From Martinezella lusitana (GTDB lineage Bacteria; Pseudomonadota; Alphaproteobacteria; Rhizobiales; Rhizobiaceae), in the NCBI RefSeq assembly GCF_014207095.1, contig NZ_JACHBG010000001.1:372001-436000 (forward strand): 64,000 bases of DNA. The letters run 5' to 3'. Made by a program: the position numbers and the translations under genes. This document shows, piece after piece, positions 34,006-43,584 of the stretch. The notes below the pieces were generated by a model that saw only the letters and a program-made list of their open reading frames with translations, had not been told where the DNA came from and ran no database searches. Positions within the stretch are counted from its first letter, which is position 1. Each line of letters opens with the position of its first letter.

Positions 34006-35990
34006 TCATAGAGCTCGGACATTATGCCCTGGTGCTGGCGCTGGCGACCGCGCTCATCGTCTCCATTCTGCCTGTCATCGGCGCGCGGCGCGGCGACATC
34101 TCGATGATGGATATCGCACCCATCGGCTCGGTCGTCACATTCCTGCTCGTCGCCTTTTCCTTCGGCGTCCTGACCTATGCCTATGTCGCCTCCGATTTCT
34201 CTGTCTTCAACGTCTGGGCCAATTCCCATTCGCTGATGCCGCTGATCTTCAAGATCTCCGGCGTCTGGGGCAACCATGAGGGATCGATGATGCTATGGCT
34301 GTTGATCCTTGTGCTGTTCAGCGCGCTCGTCGCGCTCTTCGGCCGCAATCTGCCGGATACTTTGCGTGCCAACGTTCTGGCGGTGCAGTCGTGGATCTCG
34401 TCGGCCTTTCTGGTCTTCATCCTGCTGACATCCAATCCTTTCATCCGGCTCGATCCCGCGCCGGCGGAAGGCAAGGATCTCAATCCCGTCCTGCAGGATA
34501 TCGGCCTCGCTATCCATCCTCCCTTGCTCTATCTCGGCTATGTCGGCTTCTCCGTCTGCTTTTCTTTCGCCGTCGCAGCGCTTCTCGAAGGCCGCATCGA
34601 TGCCGCCTGGGCGCGCTGGGTTCGGCCATGGACGCTCGCCGCCTGGAGTTTCCTGACGCTCGGCATCGCCATGGGCTCCTATTGGGCCTATTACGAACTC
34701 GGCTGGGGCGGCTGGTGGTTCTGGGATCCGGTGGAGAACGCCTCTTTCATGCCTTGGCTTGCCGGCACTGCACTGCTGCATTCCGCGCTGGTCATGGAAA
34801 AGCGTGACGCTCTGAAAATCTGGACGGTGCTGCTGGCGATCCTCACCTTCTCGCTCTCGCTGCTCGGCACCTTCCTCGTCCGCTCCGGCGTATTGACCTC
34901 GGTTCATTCCTTCGCCAGCGATCCGGCGCGCGGCATCTTCATTCTCTGCATTCTCCTGGTCTTCATCGGCGGCGCGCTCTCGCTCTTTGCTTTGCGTGCG
35001 CCGAAACTCGCCGCCGGCGGATTGTTCGCGCCGATCTCGCGCGAGGGGGCGCTGGTTCTCAACAATCTGATCCTGACGGTTGCCTGCGGCACGGTGCTGA
35101 CGGGCACGCTCTATCCGCTGGCGCTTGAAACTTTGACCGGCGACAAGATTTCCGTTGGACCGCCCTTCTTCAACTTGACCTTCGGCCTGCTGATGACGCC
35201 GATCCTCGTGGCGGTGCCGTTCGGTCCGCTGCTTGCCTGGAAGCGGGGCGATCTGCTCGGTGCGTTGCAGCGGCTCTACGTCGTCGCGGGTCTTGCCTTC
35301 CTGGCCGGGCTCGTCCTGTTCTATCTCAAGCATGGCGGCCCAGTATTGGCCGTCCTCGGCCTTGCCGCCGGCTTTTTCCTGATCTTCGGCGCGCTGGCCG
35401 ATCTCTGGTATCGCGCCGGCATTCGCAAGGTTGCGGCAAATGTCGCCTGGCACCGGCTGCGCGGTCTGCCGCGCTCAGCCTTCGGGACGGCGCTCGCCCA
35501 TGCAGGCCTGGGCATTACCGTGCTAGGCATTGTTGCGGTGACGACCTTCGAGACCGAGAACATCACCAGCATGAAACCGGGTGAGACAGCCGAACTCGGC
35601 GGCTACAGCCTGCGTTTCGAGGGTATGCAGCCGGCTGTCGGCCCGAACTACACCGAGGATCGCGCCCGCTTCACCGTGAGCCGCGGCGGTGTCGCCTTTG
35701 CCGAAATGTCGTCATCCAAGCGGGTATTCACCGCGAGCCGGACGGGAACGACCGAATCCGGCATTCTGACGCTTGGGCCGAACCAGCTCTACGTGTCGGT
35801 TGGGGACGCCAGCAAGGATGGTGGCATGGTCGTGCGCATCTGGTGGAAGCCGTTCATCCTCTGCATCTGGATAGGCGCCCTTGTCATGGCGATCGGCGGT
35901 TTCGTGTCGCTCAGCGACCGGCGCCTGCGCGTCGGCGCCCCGAGCCGGAAGGCAAAACCGGCCCGTTCCGCTATGGAGCCAGCCGAATGA
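34002..35990 (+). CDS. ccmF: haem lyase subunit CcmF (CycK)
   Basis: A 662-aa polytopic protein, about 14-15 spans. The WWD haem-handling motif is in [19 protein letters not shown]. Flanking conserved parts are [10 protein letters not shown] and [12 protein letters not shown]. It ligates haem to CxxCH of apocytochromes together with CcmH and CcmI. Start is GTG at 34002, overlapping the ccmE stop; there is a further in-frame start 24 bp upstream, within ccmE. Confidence 0.95.
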   Translation: MIIELGHYALVLALATALIVSILPVIGARRGDISMMDIAPIGSVVTFLLVAFSFGVLTYAYVASDFSVFNVWANSHSLMPLIFKISGVWGNHEGSMMLWLLILVLFSALVALFGRNLPDTLRANVLAVQSWISSAFLVFILLTSNPFIRLDPAPAEGKDLNPVLQDIGLAIHPPLLYLGYVGFSVCFSFAVAALLEGRIDAAWARWVRPWTLAAWSFLTLGIAMGSYWAYYELGWGGWWFWDPVENASFMPWLAGTALLHSALVMEKRDALKIWTVLLAILTFSLSLLGTFLVRSGVLTSVHSFASDPARGIFILCILLVFIGGALSLFALRAPKLAAGGLFAPISREGALVLNNLILTVACGTVLTGTLYPLALETLTGDKISVGPPFFNLTFGLLMTPILVAVPFGPLLAWKRGDLLGALQRLYVVAGLAFLAGLVLFYLKHGGPVLAVLGLAAGFFLIFGALADLWYRAGIRKVAANVAWHRLRGLPRSAFGTALAHAGLGITVLGIVAVTTFETENITSMKPGETAELGGYSLRFEGMQPAVGPNYTEDRARFTVSRGGVAFAEMSSSKRVFTASRTGTTESGILTLGPNQLYVSVGDASKDGGMVVRIWWKPFILCIWIGALVMAIGGFVSLSDRRLRVGAPSRKAKPARSAMEPAE

Positions 35991-36493
35991 GTAGTGCCGG
36001 GGGGATATCGTTGTCTGCCAGTCGCCGGCGTCCATTCCTGGCTATCCTGCTGTGGTTCTGCCTGGCAATGTTTCTGACACCGCTTTCGGCCTTCGCAGTC
36101 AATCCCGACGAAGTCTTGCCCGATCCGGCGCTGGAGGGGCGGGCACGCACGATATCAGCCGAATTGCGTTGCATGGTCTGCCAGAACCAGTCCATCGACG
36201 ATTCCAATGCCGATCTCGCCCGCGACCTGCGCTTGCTGGTCCGCAAACGCCTCGGCGACGGCGATACCGATCAGCAGGTCCTGGACTACGTCGTCTCGCG
36301 CTATGGCGAGTTCGTGCTGTTGAAGCCGCGCTTCACCGCGAAGACGTTGATACTCTGGGGCGCGCCGATCACGCTCTTCGTCCTGGGCGGCATCGCTCTT
36401 GCCGTTTATGCCCGCCGCCGCGCCGGAAAACCAACCGGCAAGGCTCTCAGCGCCGAAGAAGAGGCGCAACTGGACGAGATCTTGGGAAAGTGA
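35987..36493 (+). CDS. ccmH: cytochrome c maturation thioredoxin-like CcmH (CycL)
   Basis: A 168-aa membrane-anchored periplasmic protein with the redox motif LRCMVCQ (Cys62, Cys65) after an N-terminal signal/anchor, and a second C-terminal span ([21 protein letters not shown]). CcmH reduces apocytochrome thiols before haem attachment. Starts in the ccmF stop (ATGA). A short palindrome TGACGC-TT-GCGTCA spans its stop codon (36491-36504). A longer frame from 35843 is only the in-frame overlap with ccmF sequence. Confidence 0.94.
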   Translation: MSSAGGISLSASRRRPFLAILLWFCLAMFLTPLSAFAVNPDEVLPDPALEGRARTISAELRCMVCQNQSIDDSNADLARDLRLLVRKRLGDGDTDQQVLDYVVSRYGEFVLLKPRFTAKTLILWGAPITLFVLGGIALAVYARRRAGKPTGKALSAEEEAQLDEILGK

Positions 36494-36662
36494 CGCTTGC
36501 GTCATCTTCCTTCACCTCATTGCCATCATTTCCCTACATTACCAATTTTTCATGGGGCGGACAGTTCGCCGTAAGGTCCCGCGCCTTATATCTTTACCAC
36601 CACAAGTCACCGCTGGCTTGCGCCGGCGGAAATCTGACGAGAGAAGAGAAGGTAACTCGCAT

Positions 36663-38207
36663 ATGTTTAGGAATATCAAGGACACCTTGTCCCGTAGCAC
36701 TGCTATGAAAGCTTCTGTCGTCGCCGGCCTTGCTGTTGCTGCTCTCGCCACGGGCATTCCCGCCGAAGTCAGCAGCTCCTATGCCGATGCCGTGAACGTT
36801 CAGGCCCCGCAGGTTCCGAGCTTCGCCAATGTCGTGGATGCCGTGTCGCCGGCAGTCGTCTCCGTCCGCGTGGAATCGCGGGTCAACTCGGCTTCCGATG
36901 AAGACGACTCCTTCAGCCTCGGTCGCGGCTTCGACGATCTCCCGGACAATCATCCGTTGAAGAAGTTCTTCCGCCAGTTCGAGCAGCAGCAGGGCCGAGG
37001 CCAGCAGAAGAATTCCGAGGATGGCAAGGGTCGCCTGCGGCCGGTCGCTCAGGGCTCCGGCTTCTTCGTGTCCGAGGACGGCTACATCGTCACCAACAAC
37101 CACGTCGTTTCCGATGGCGCAGCCTTCGTCGTCGTTCTCAACGATGGCACCGAGCTTGACGCCAAGCTCGTCGGCAAGGACTCGCGCACCGACCTCGCAG
37201 TGCTGAAGGTCGATCCCAAGGGCAAAAAGTTCACCTATGTCGGCTGGGCCGATGACTCCAAGGTCCGTGTGGGCGATTGGGTCGTTGCCGTCGGCAACCC
37301 GTTCGGCCTCGGCGGCACGGTCACCGCAGGTATCGTCTCGGCGCGTGGCCGCGATATCCATTCCGGCCCGTATGACGATTACATCCAGATCGATGCGCCG
37401 GTGAACAAGGGCAATTCCGGTGGCCCGACCTTCAACCTGAATGGCCAGGTGGTCGGCATCAACACCGCCATCTTCTCGCAGTCGGGCGGCAGCGTCGGCA
37501 TCGCCTTTGCCATTCCGGCGACCACCGCCAAGGATGTCGTGACCGATCTGATCAAGACCGGCACCGTTTCGCGCGGCTGGCTCGGCGTGCAGATCCAGCC
37601 TGTCAGCAAGGATATTGCCGAATCTCTCGGCCTTTCCGAAGCAAGCGGGGCACTCGTCGTTTCCCCGCAGGATGGCTCACCCGGACAGAAGGCCGGTATC
37701 AAGAACGGCGATGTGATCACGGCCGTCAACGGCGATCCCGTCAAGGATCCGCGTGATCTCGCTCGTCGCATCGGCGCTATGCAGCCGGGCGCGAAGGTCG
37801 AGGTTTCCCTGTGGCGTAACGGCAAGTCTCAGTCGGTCACCGTCGAACTTGGCACGCTGCCGCTCGATCAGAGCCAGGCTTCGAACGATGACGGCAACAA
37901 CTCGCAGCAGAACCAGTCGCAGCCGTCCTCCGAAAAGGCGCTGGCCGACCTCGGCCTTACCGTCGGCCCTGCCGACGACGGCAAGGGCGTCGCAATCACT
38001 GCCGTCGACCCGGACTCCGACGCCGCCGACAAGGGCGTGAAGGAAGGTGAGAAAATCACCTCGGTCAACAACCAGCAGGTTTCGAGCGCGAAGGACATCG
38101 TCAAGGTTCTCGAGCAGGCCAAGAAGGACGGCCGCACGCGCGCCTTGTTCCAGATCCAGTCCGGTGACGGCAGCCGTTTCGTCGCCTTGCCGATCAATGC
38201 GGGCTGA
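36663..38207 (+). CDS. degP: periplasmic serine protease DegP (Do family)
   Basis: A 514-aa HtrA/DegP protease with a signal sequence (TAMKASVVAGLAVAALATGIPA). The trypsin-like domain has the triad His147 (VTNNHVV), Asp177 (SRTDLAV) and Ser252 (GNSGGP). Two PDZ domains follow (RGWLGVQIQPVSKDIAE; LGLTVGPADDGKGVAI). It degrades misfolded envelope proteins. The frame is open upstream to 36399, through ccmH, but the export signal sets the start at 36663. It is followed by a two-component pair, as in S. meliloti degP1. Confidence 0.93.
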   Translation: MFRNIKDTLSRSTAMKASVVAGLAVAALATGIPAEVSSSYADAVNVQAPQVPSFANVVDAVSPAVVSVRVESRVNSASDEDDSFSLGRGFDDLPDNHPLKKFFRQFEQQQGRGQQKNSEDGKGRLRPVAQGSGFFVSEDGYIVTNNHVVSDGAAFVVVLNDGTELDAKLVGKDSRTDLAVLKVDPKGKKFTYVGWADDSKVRVGDWVVAVGNPFGLGGTVTAGIVSARGRDIHSGPYDDYIQIDAPVNKGNSGGPTFNLNGQVVGINTAIFSQSGGSVGIAFAIPATTAKDVVTDLIKTGTVSRGWLGVQIQPVSKDIAESLGLSEASGALVVSPQDGSPGQKAGIKNGDVITAVNGDPVKDPRDLARRIGAMQPGAKVEVSLWRNGKSQSVTVELGTLPLDQSQASNDDGNNSQQNQSQPSSEKALADLGLTVGPADDGKGVAITAVDPDSDAADKGVKEGEKITSVNNQQVSSAKDIVKVLEQAKKDGRTRALFQIQSGDGSRFVALPINAG

Positions 38208-38223
38208 TCCTTTCAGTCTTCAA

Positions 38224-38327
38224 CGCATGTCGCGCAAAAGCGTGTAGCGGTTTTGCGACGACGACATGCGCACAAACAAGGATCTAAAGCGCAAGAAGCG
38301 ATCTGAAGATCGCGACGCGCTTTAGAA
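38224..38327. repeat. RIME-like two-palindrome repeat
   Basis: About 104 bp. First palindrome: GCATGTCG (38225-38232) and CGACATGC (38262-38269), with CGCAAAA and TTTTGCG inner arms. Second palindrome: TCTAAAGCGC (38283-38292) and GCGCTTTAGA (38317-38326). This matches the remembered architecture of Rhizobium-specific intergenic mosaic elements. It lies between degP and the response regulator gene. Confidence 0.8.
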
Positions 38328-38493
38328 TGCAATGGGAAGCCGCGCAGCTACGGCTTGCGCGGCTTCTTCTTTAACTGACGTCAAAGATGACTGGCTCCGA
38401 GGCAGGTGAAAGATGACAACCGCTGGCCAACATGCCGTGAATCCTTCCGAATCCGGTTGTGCCGAGACACCCTCGGCAGGTAATGTCGCCCAC

Positions 38494-39168
38494 ATGAAGA
38501 TTCTGATCATCGAAGACGATCTCGAGGCGGCGGCCTATCTCACCAAGGCGTTTCGCGAGGCCGGCATTGTTGCCGATCACGCCAGCGACGGCGAGAGCGG
38601 TCTCTTCATGGGCACGGAAAACACCTACGACGTCGCCATTATCGACCGCATGCTGCCGCGCCGTGATGGCCTCTCCGTCATCAGCGAATTGCGCCGCAAA
38701 GGCGTTCACACGCCGGTTCTGATCCTCTCGGCGCTTGGGCAGGTCGATGACCGCGTCACCGGCTTGCGTGCCGGCGGCGATGACTATCTGCCAAAACCCT
38801 ATGCTTTCAGCGAGCTGCTCGCGCGCGTGGAAGTGCTGGGGCGCCGCAAGGGCACGCCCGAGCAGGATGTTCTCTATCGCGTCGGCGATCTCGAACTGGA
38901 TCGGCTGTCGCATGAGGTTCGCCGCGGTGGCAAGGAAATCCCGCTGCAGCCGCGTGAATTCCGCCTGCTGGAATATTTGATGAAGAATGCCGGCCAGGTC
39001 GTCACCCGCACGATGCTGCTTGAAAATGTCTGGGACTACCATTTCGATCCGCAGACCAACGTCATCGATGTCCACGTCTCGCGGCTGCGCTCCAAGATCG
39101 AGAAGGATTTCAGCCAGCCGCTGTTGAAGACGATTCGCGGCGCCGGCTACATGATCAAGGACGAGTGA
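38494..39168 (+). CDS. OmpR-family response regulator (DegP-adjacent)
   Basis: A 224-aa regulator: receiver with Asp51 (AIIDRMLPRRDG) and the Lys of LPKPYAF; winged helix with LQPREFRLLEYLMKNAGQVVTR and VHVSRLRSKIEKD. The frame extends 27 codons upstream to an ATG at 38413 that has a better-spaced AGGTGA, so the longer 251-aa form is possible. I use 38494 because OmpR-type receivers begin at MKILIIEDD. The stop overlaps the kinase start (TGATG). Its proximity to degP suggests envelope-stress control, but no direct evidence is visible. Confidence 0.87.
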   Translation: MKILIIEDDLEAAAYLTKAFREAGIVADHASDGESGLFMGTENTYDVAIIDRMLPRRDGLSVISELRRKGVHTPVLILSALGQVDDRVTGLRAGGDDYLPKPYAFSELLARVEVLGRRKGTPEQDVLYRVGDLELDRLSHEVRRGGKEIPLQPREFRLLEYLMKNAGQVVTRTMLLENVWDYHFDPQTNVIDVHVSRLRSKIEKDFSQPLLKTIRGAGYMIKDE

Positions 39169-40583
39169 TGAGTCGCTTCCGCGTCCTCTTCAAGTCGACG
39201 GCAGTCCGCCTTTCCGCTCTCTACATCCTCCTCTTTGCGCTGTGTGCCGCCACGCTGGTCTTCTACGTCACGGCTATGTCCGAGCGACTGCTGACGGGGC
39301 AGATCCGCGATGCCGTCCAACAGGAAGTCAGCCAGGTCAAGCGCGCCTACGACATTGGCGGGCTGAACTTGCTGTTGCGCACGATGGAGCGCAGGGCTCG
39401 CCAGCCAGGCGCCAATCTCTATGTCATAGCCGGTCCGTCGGGCGATATCCTCGCCGGCAACGTTGCCTCGGTGCAACCCGGAGTGCTCGGCCAGTCCGGC
39501 TGGACGGAGCTGCCCTTCATCTACGAGCGCTATACGGACGCGTCGAACGATCCCGAGCGCCGCCACCTGGCGATCGCCAATATCTTCATCCTCGATAACG
39601 GCTTGCGTATCCTCATCGGGCGCGACCTCGGCGAACCGGAACGGTTCCGGGTCCTGGTGCGCCAGGCCCTGATGCTGGCGCTGGCGATCATGGGCGTCGG
39701 CGCGCTGGTCATTTGGTTCGGCATCGGCCGTAATGCCTTGAAGCGCATCGACCGGATGACGGATGCCAGCCGCAAGATCATGGCCGGCGACCTCTCGCAG
39801 CGCTTGCCCGTCGGCGGCTCCGGCGACGAGTTCGATCGTATGTCGGCGTCGTTGAATTCCATGCTGGGGCGCATCGAGAAGCTGAACGAAGGGCTGCGGC
39901 AGGTCTCCGACAATATCGCCCACGATCTCAAGACGCCGCTGACCCGGCTGCGCAACAAGGCGGCCGATGCGCTCGACAATGCCGATAGCGATGGTCGCCG
40001 TGTCGCTCTGGAAGGCATTATCAGCGAGTCCGACCAACTGATCCGCACCTTCAATGCGCTGCTGATGATTTCTCGCGTCGAGGCGGGATCCGTCGCAGCC
40101 GAGATGACCGGCGTCGACCTCTCGTCCATCGTCGCCGATACCTCCGAGCTTTACGAGCCGGTGGCCGAGGAGGCCGGTCTGACGCTCACCGCCGATATCG
40201 AGTCTGACGTCGAGGTGCAGGGCAATCGCGAACTGATCGGCCAGGCACTTTTCAACCTCATCGACAACGCACTCAAATATGCGGCCGGCTGCCAAGGGGA
40301 GCCGACGGTAACCTTGAAACTGTCGCACACCCACGATGCGGTGATGCTTGCCGTTGCGGATCATGGCCCCGGCATTCCCGCTCATCAGCGTGCCGATGTC
40401 GTGAAACGCTTTTTCCGGCTGGATGAAAGCCGTTCCAAACCGGGAACCGGGCTTGGCCTGGCGCTGGTGGAGGCCGTCATGGAGCTGCACGGCGGACGCT
40501 TGGAGCTTTCGGATACCAATCCCGAGAGTGCCGATGCGAAGGGGTTAACGGTAACGATGATCTTCCCCATGCAGAAACAATAG
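39168..40583 (+). CDS. sensor histidine kinase, partner of the DegP-adjacent regulator
   Basis: A 471-aa inner-membrane kinase with spans near residues 14-36 and 160-185 around a periplasmic sensor, a HAMP domain (GRNALKRIDRMTDASRKIMAGDLSQRLP), H-box IAHDLKTPLTRLR (His252) and HATPase (NLIDNALKYA, VADHGPG, PGTGLGLALVEAV). Start ATG overlaps the regulator stop; a GTG one codon earlier is also in frame. The signal sensed is unknown. Confidence 0.88.
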   Translation: MSRFRVLFKSTAVRLSALYILLFALCAATLVFYVTAMSERLLTGQIRDAVQQEVSQVKRAYDIGGLNLLLRTMERRARQPGANLYVIAGPSGDILAGNVASVQPGVLGQSGWTELPFIYERYTDASNDPERRHLAIANIFILDNGLRILIGRDLGEPERFRVLVRQALMLALAIMGVGALVIWFGIGRNALKRIDRMTDASRKIMAGDLSQRLPVGGSGDEFDRMSASLNSMLGRIEKLNEGLRQVSDNIAHDLKTPLTRLRNKAADALDNADSDGRRVALEGIISESDQLIRTFNALLMISRVEAGSVAAEMTGVDLSSIVADTSELYEPVAEEAGLTLTADIESDVEVQGNRELIGQALFNLIDNALKYAAGCQGEPTVTLKLSHTHDAVMLAVADHGPGIPAHQRADVVKRFFRLDESRSKPGTGLGLALVEAVMELHGGRLELSDTNPESADAKGLTVTMIFPMQKQ

Positions 40584-40623
40584 GTTAATCCTGCTTTATC
40601 CGATTGCTCATGGGGAGCGCTGC

Positions 40624-43584
40624 ATGACGATGACGCAAGGCGATATGTTGCGGGATGTCCCGCCTGGGCGGTTACGGCCGCTGAACCAGACAGAGACGAA
40701 ATCTGCGCTCGCCGACCTCAAGCAGATGGCCGCCGCAGAGCCGGCTATCGCCGCCTTGCTCGCCGGTGAAAGTGCACTCAGGGACTTCGTCGTCGCCGTA
40801 CTCGCTCTATCGCCGCATCTGCGCGAAACGGCCAATCTCGAGCCGTCATTGCTCGTGGCCGCTATCGAAAAGCCGTTGACGCCACAGATCGAAACGCTGG
40901 TCAAACAAGCCCGGAATGCCTGGCGGCCCGTCGATGGCGAAGAGCAGTCGCCCTCGGAATCCGAAGTGATGAGCCGCCTGCGTGTCGCCAAGCGCCGCGC
41001 CTCCTTTCTCGCCGCCCTTGCAGACCTCGCGCGGATCCATGACGGCAGAACGACGACCCGCTGGCTGAGCGAACTGGCGGAGGCGTCGATATCGGCGGCG
41101 ATCGATCATCTGCTGCTGTCCTCGCACGAGGCGGGCAAAATCTCGGTTGCCGATACCGCCGTTCCAAGCCAAAACTCCGGCCTGATCGTGCTTGGCATGG
41201 GCAAGCTCGGCGCCAAGGAGCTGAATTACTCGTCCGATATCGACCTCGTCGTCTTCTTCGACGAGATGGCCGGGATTGTCCCCAATCCCGAAGATGCGAT
41301 CGATATTTTCCCGCGGCTGATGCGACGGCTGGTGCGGATTCTGCAGGAGCGCACCGCCGATGGCTACGTCTTCCGCACGGATCTGCGTCTGCGCCCCGAT
41401 CCCGGCTCGACGCCGCTGGCGATCCCGGTCGATGCGGCGATGATCTACTACGAGGGAAGGGGCCAGAATTGGGAGCGCGCCGCCTTCATCAAGGCGAGGC
41501 CTGTCGGCGGCGACATTGCCGCAGGCCAGGCGTTCATCCGCGATCTCGTGCCCTTCGTCTTCCGCAAATATCTCGACTACGCTGCCATCGCGGACATCCA
41601 TTCCATCAAGCGGCAGATTCACGCGCACAAGGGCCATGGTGCGATTGCTGTGAAGGGGCACAACGTCAAGCTCGGTCGCGGCGGCATTCGCGAAATCGAG
41701 TTCTTCGTGCAAACCCAGCAGCTGATCGCGGGCGGCCGCATGCCGGCACTGCGTAGCCGTGCGACCGAGGAGACGCTTGCCGAGCTGACCAAGGCAAACT
41801 GGATCGACGCGGAAACGCGCGACGAACTGGCCACCGCATACTGGTTCCTGCGTGATGTCGAGCATCGCATCCAGATGGTGCGCGACGAGCAGACGCATCT
41901 ACTGCCGGAAACCGATGCCGAGCTTCGCCGGATCGCGTTCATGTTGGGTTTTGCCGATCTGCCGGCTTTCTCCGAGGCGCTTGTCTCGACCTTGAAGGCG
42001 GTGGAGCGCCGCTACGCGCGCCTGTTCGAGCAGGAAACGAAACTATCGTCCGAAACCGGCAATCTGGTCTTCACCGGCCAGGGCGATGATCCCGACACTC
42101 TGGAAACGCTGCGTCGTCTCGGTTTCGAGCGGCCGTCCGATATCGCCAATGTGATCCGCACCTGGCATTACGGACGATACCGCGCCACGCAATCGGTAGA
42201 GGCGCGCGAGCGGTTGACGGAGCTGACGCCGGAGCTGCTGCGGGTCTTCGGCGAAAGCAAGCGCGCCGACAAGGCGTTGCTGCGCTTCGACAGCTTCATT
42301 TCCGGCCTGCCGGCGGGCATCCAGCTTTTCTCGCTGCTCGGAACCAATCCGGCACTGCTCTCGCTCATCGTCAACATCATGTCGTCGGCACCGCGGCTCG
42401 CCGAAATCATCGCGGCCAAGCCGCACGTCTTCGACGGCATGCTGGATCCGAGCCTGATGGCCGAGCTGCCGACGCGCGACTATCTGGCCGAGCGCCTCAA
42501 GAGCTTCCTTGCCCCGGCAAGGCACTATGAAGAGACGCTTGACCTGCTGCGGATCTTCGCATCCGAACAGCGCTTCCTGATCGGTATTCGCCTGTTGACG
42601 GGCGCAATCGGCGGGACCATGGCGGCCCGCGCCTTCACCTATCTTGCCGATCTCATCGTCGAGGCGGCGCTCGATGCTGTCATGAAGGAAATCCGGGCGG
42701 CGCATGGTGAATATCCGGGCGGCCGCGTCGCCGTCATCGGAATGGGCAAACTCGGCAGTTTCGAGCTTTCGGCCGGTTCCGACATCGATATCATCCTGCT
42801 CTATGATTACGACGATGCTGCCGCCGAATCTTCCGGCCCGAAGGCGCTGGATGCGACGCGATACTTCACACGCATTACACAGCGCCTGATCGCGGCTCTT
42901 TCGGCGCCTACGGCCGAAGGCGTGCTCTATGAAGTCGACATGCGCCTGCGCCCGTCCGGCAACAAAGGCCCGGTCGCGACACGCATCAACTCGTTCGAGA
43001 AGTATCAGCGCGAGGAAGCCTGGACCTGGGAGCACATGGCGCTTTCACGCGCCCGTCTGATTTGCGGCGACGAAGAGTTTTCGCTGGATGCAGAGCGCAT
43101 CATCGGCGAGATCCTGTCCTCGACGCGGGATGTCGCCAAGATCGCCAAGGATGTCCGCGAGATGCGCGGCCTGATCGATCAGGAGAAGCCGCCGGAGAGC
43201 ATCTGGGATCTGAAGCTCATTCCTGGCGGACTGATCGATATCGAATTCATCGCGCAATATCTGCGGCTGATCGCACCGGCCCGCGGGGTCGGCATCGACG
43301 CGAACGGGCTCAGCACGGCAGAAGCGCTGAAATTGCTCGGCGGCAGCCTGATGGATCGTAACGATCTGGATATCTGCCTGGAGGCGCTGCATCTCTACAC
43401 GGAAGTGTCACAGCTTATCCGCCTCTGCATCGACGGTACGTTCGATCCGAAAAACACGCCTTCCGGCCTGATCGAATTGGTCTGCCGCGCTGGCGATTGC
43501 CCGGATATTCGCACGCTGGAAGCGGAGCTGAAGCGGTTGTCGAAAGCGGTCCGGAAAATCTTTCAGGCGACAGTCGGAAACTGA
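40624..43584 (+). CDS. glnE: bifunctional glutamine synthetase adenylyltransferase/deadenylyltransferase
   Basis: A 986-aa enzyme that adenylylates and deadenylylates glutamine synthetase in response to PII and glutamine. Two nucleotidyltransferase domains are visible: N-terminal GMGKLGAKELNYSSDIDLVVFFD (deadenylylase) and C-terminal GMGKLGSFELSAGSDIDIILLYD (adenylylase), each followed by a GlnD-UR-like helical domain. Length equals the family norm. Start at 40624 with GGGGAGCG upstream. Its TGA is immediately followed by the convergent stop of the PleC-like gene, with no gap. Confidence 0.96.
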   Translation: MTMTQGDMLRDVPPGRLRPLNQTETKSALADLKQMAAAEPAIAALLAGESALRDFVVAVLALSPHLRETANLEPSLLVAAIEKPLTPQIETLVKQARNAWRPVDGEEQSPSESEVMSRLRVAKRRASFLAALADLARIHDGRTTTRWLSELAEASISAAIDHLLLSSHEAGKISVADTAVPSQNSGLIVLGMGKLGAKELNYSSDIDLVVFFDEMAGIVPNPEDAIDIFPRLMRRLVRILQERTADGYVFRTDLRLRPDPGSTPLAIPVDAAMIYYEGRGQNWERAAFIKARPVGGDIAAGQAFIRDLVPFVFRKYLDYAAIADIHSIKRQIHAHKGHGAIAVKGHNVKLGRGGIREIEFFVQTQQLIAGGRMPALRSRATEETLAELTKANWIDAETRDELATAYWFLRDVEHRIQMVRDEQTHLLPETDAELRRIAFMLGFADLPAFSEALVSTLKAVERRYARLFEQETKLSSETGNLVFTGQGDDPDTLETLRRLGFERPSDIANVIRTWHYGRYRATQSVEARERLTELTPELLRVFGESKRADKALLRFDSFISGLPAGIQLFSLLGTNPALLSLIVNIMSSAPRLAEIIAAKPHVFDGMLDPSLMAELPTRDYLAERLKSFLAPARHYEETLDLLRIFASEQRFLIGIRLLTGAIGGTMAARAFTYLADLIVEAALDAVMKEIRAAHGEYPGGRVAVIGMGKLGSFELSAGSDIDIILLYDYDDAAAESSGPKALDATRYFTRITQRLIAALSAPTAEGVLYEVDMRLRPSGNKGPVATRINSFEKYQREEAWTWEHMALSRARLICGDEEFSLDAERIIGEILSSTRDVAKIAKDVREMRGLIDQEKPPESIWDLKLIPGGLIDIEFIAQYLRLIAPARGVGIDANGLSTAEALKLLGGSLMDRNDLDICLEALHLYTEVSQLIRLCIDGTFDPKNTPSGLIELVCRAGDCPDIRTLEAELKRLSKAVRKIFQATVGN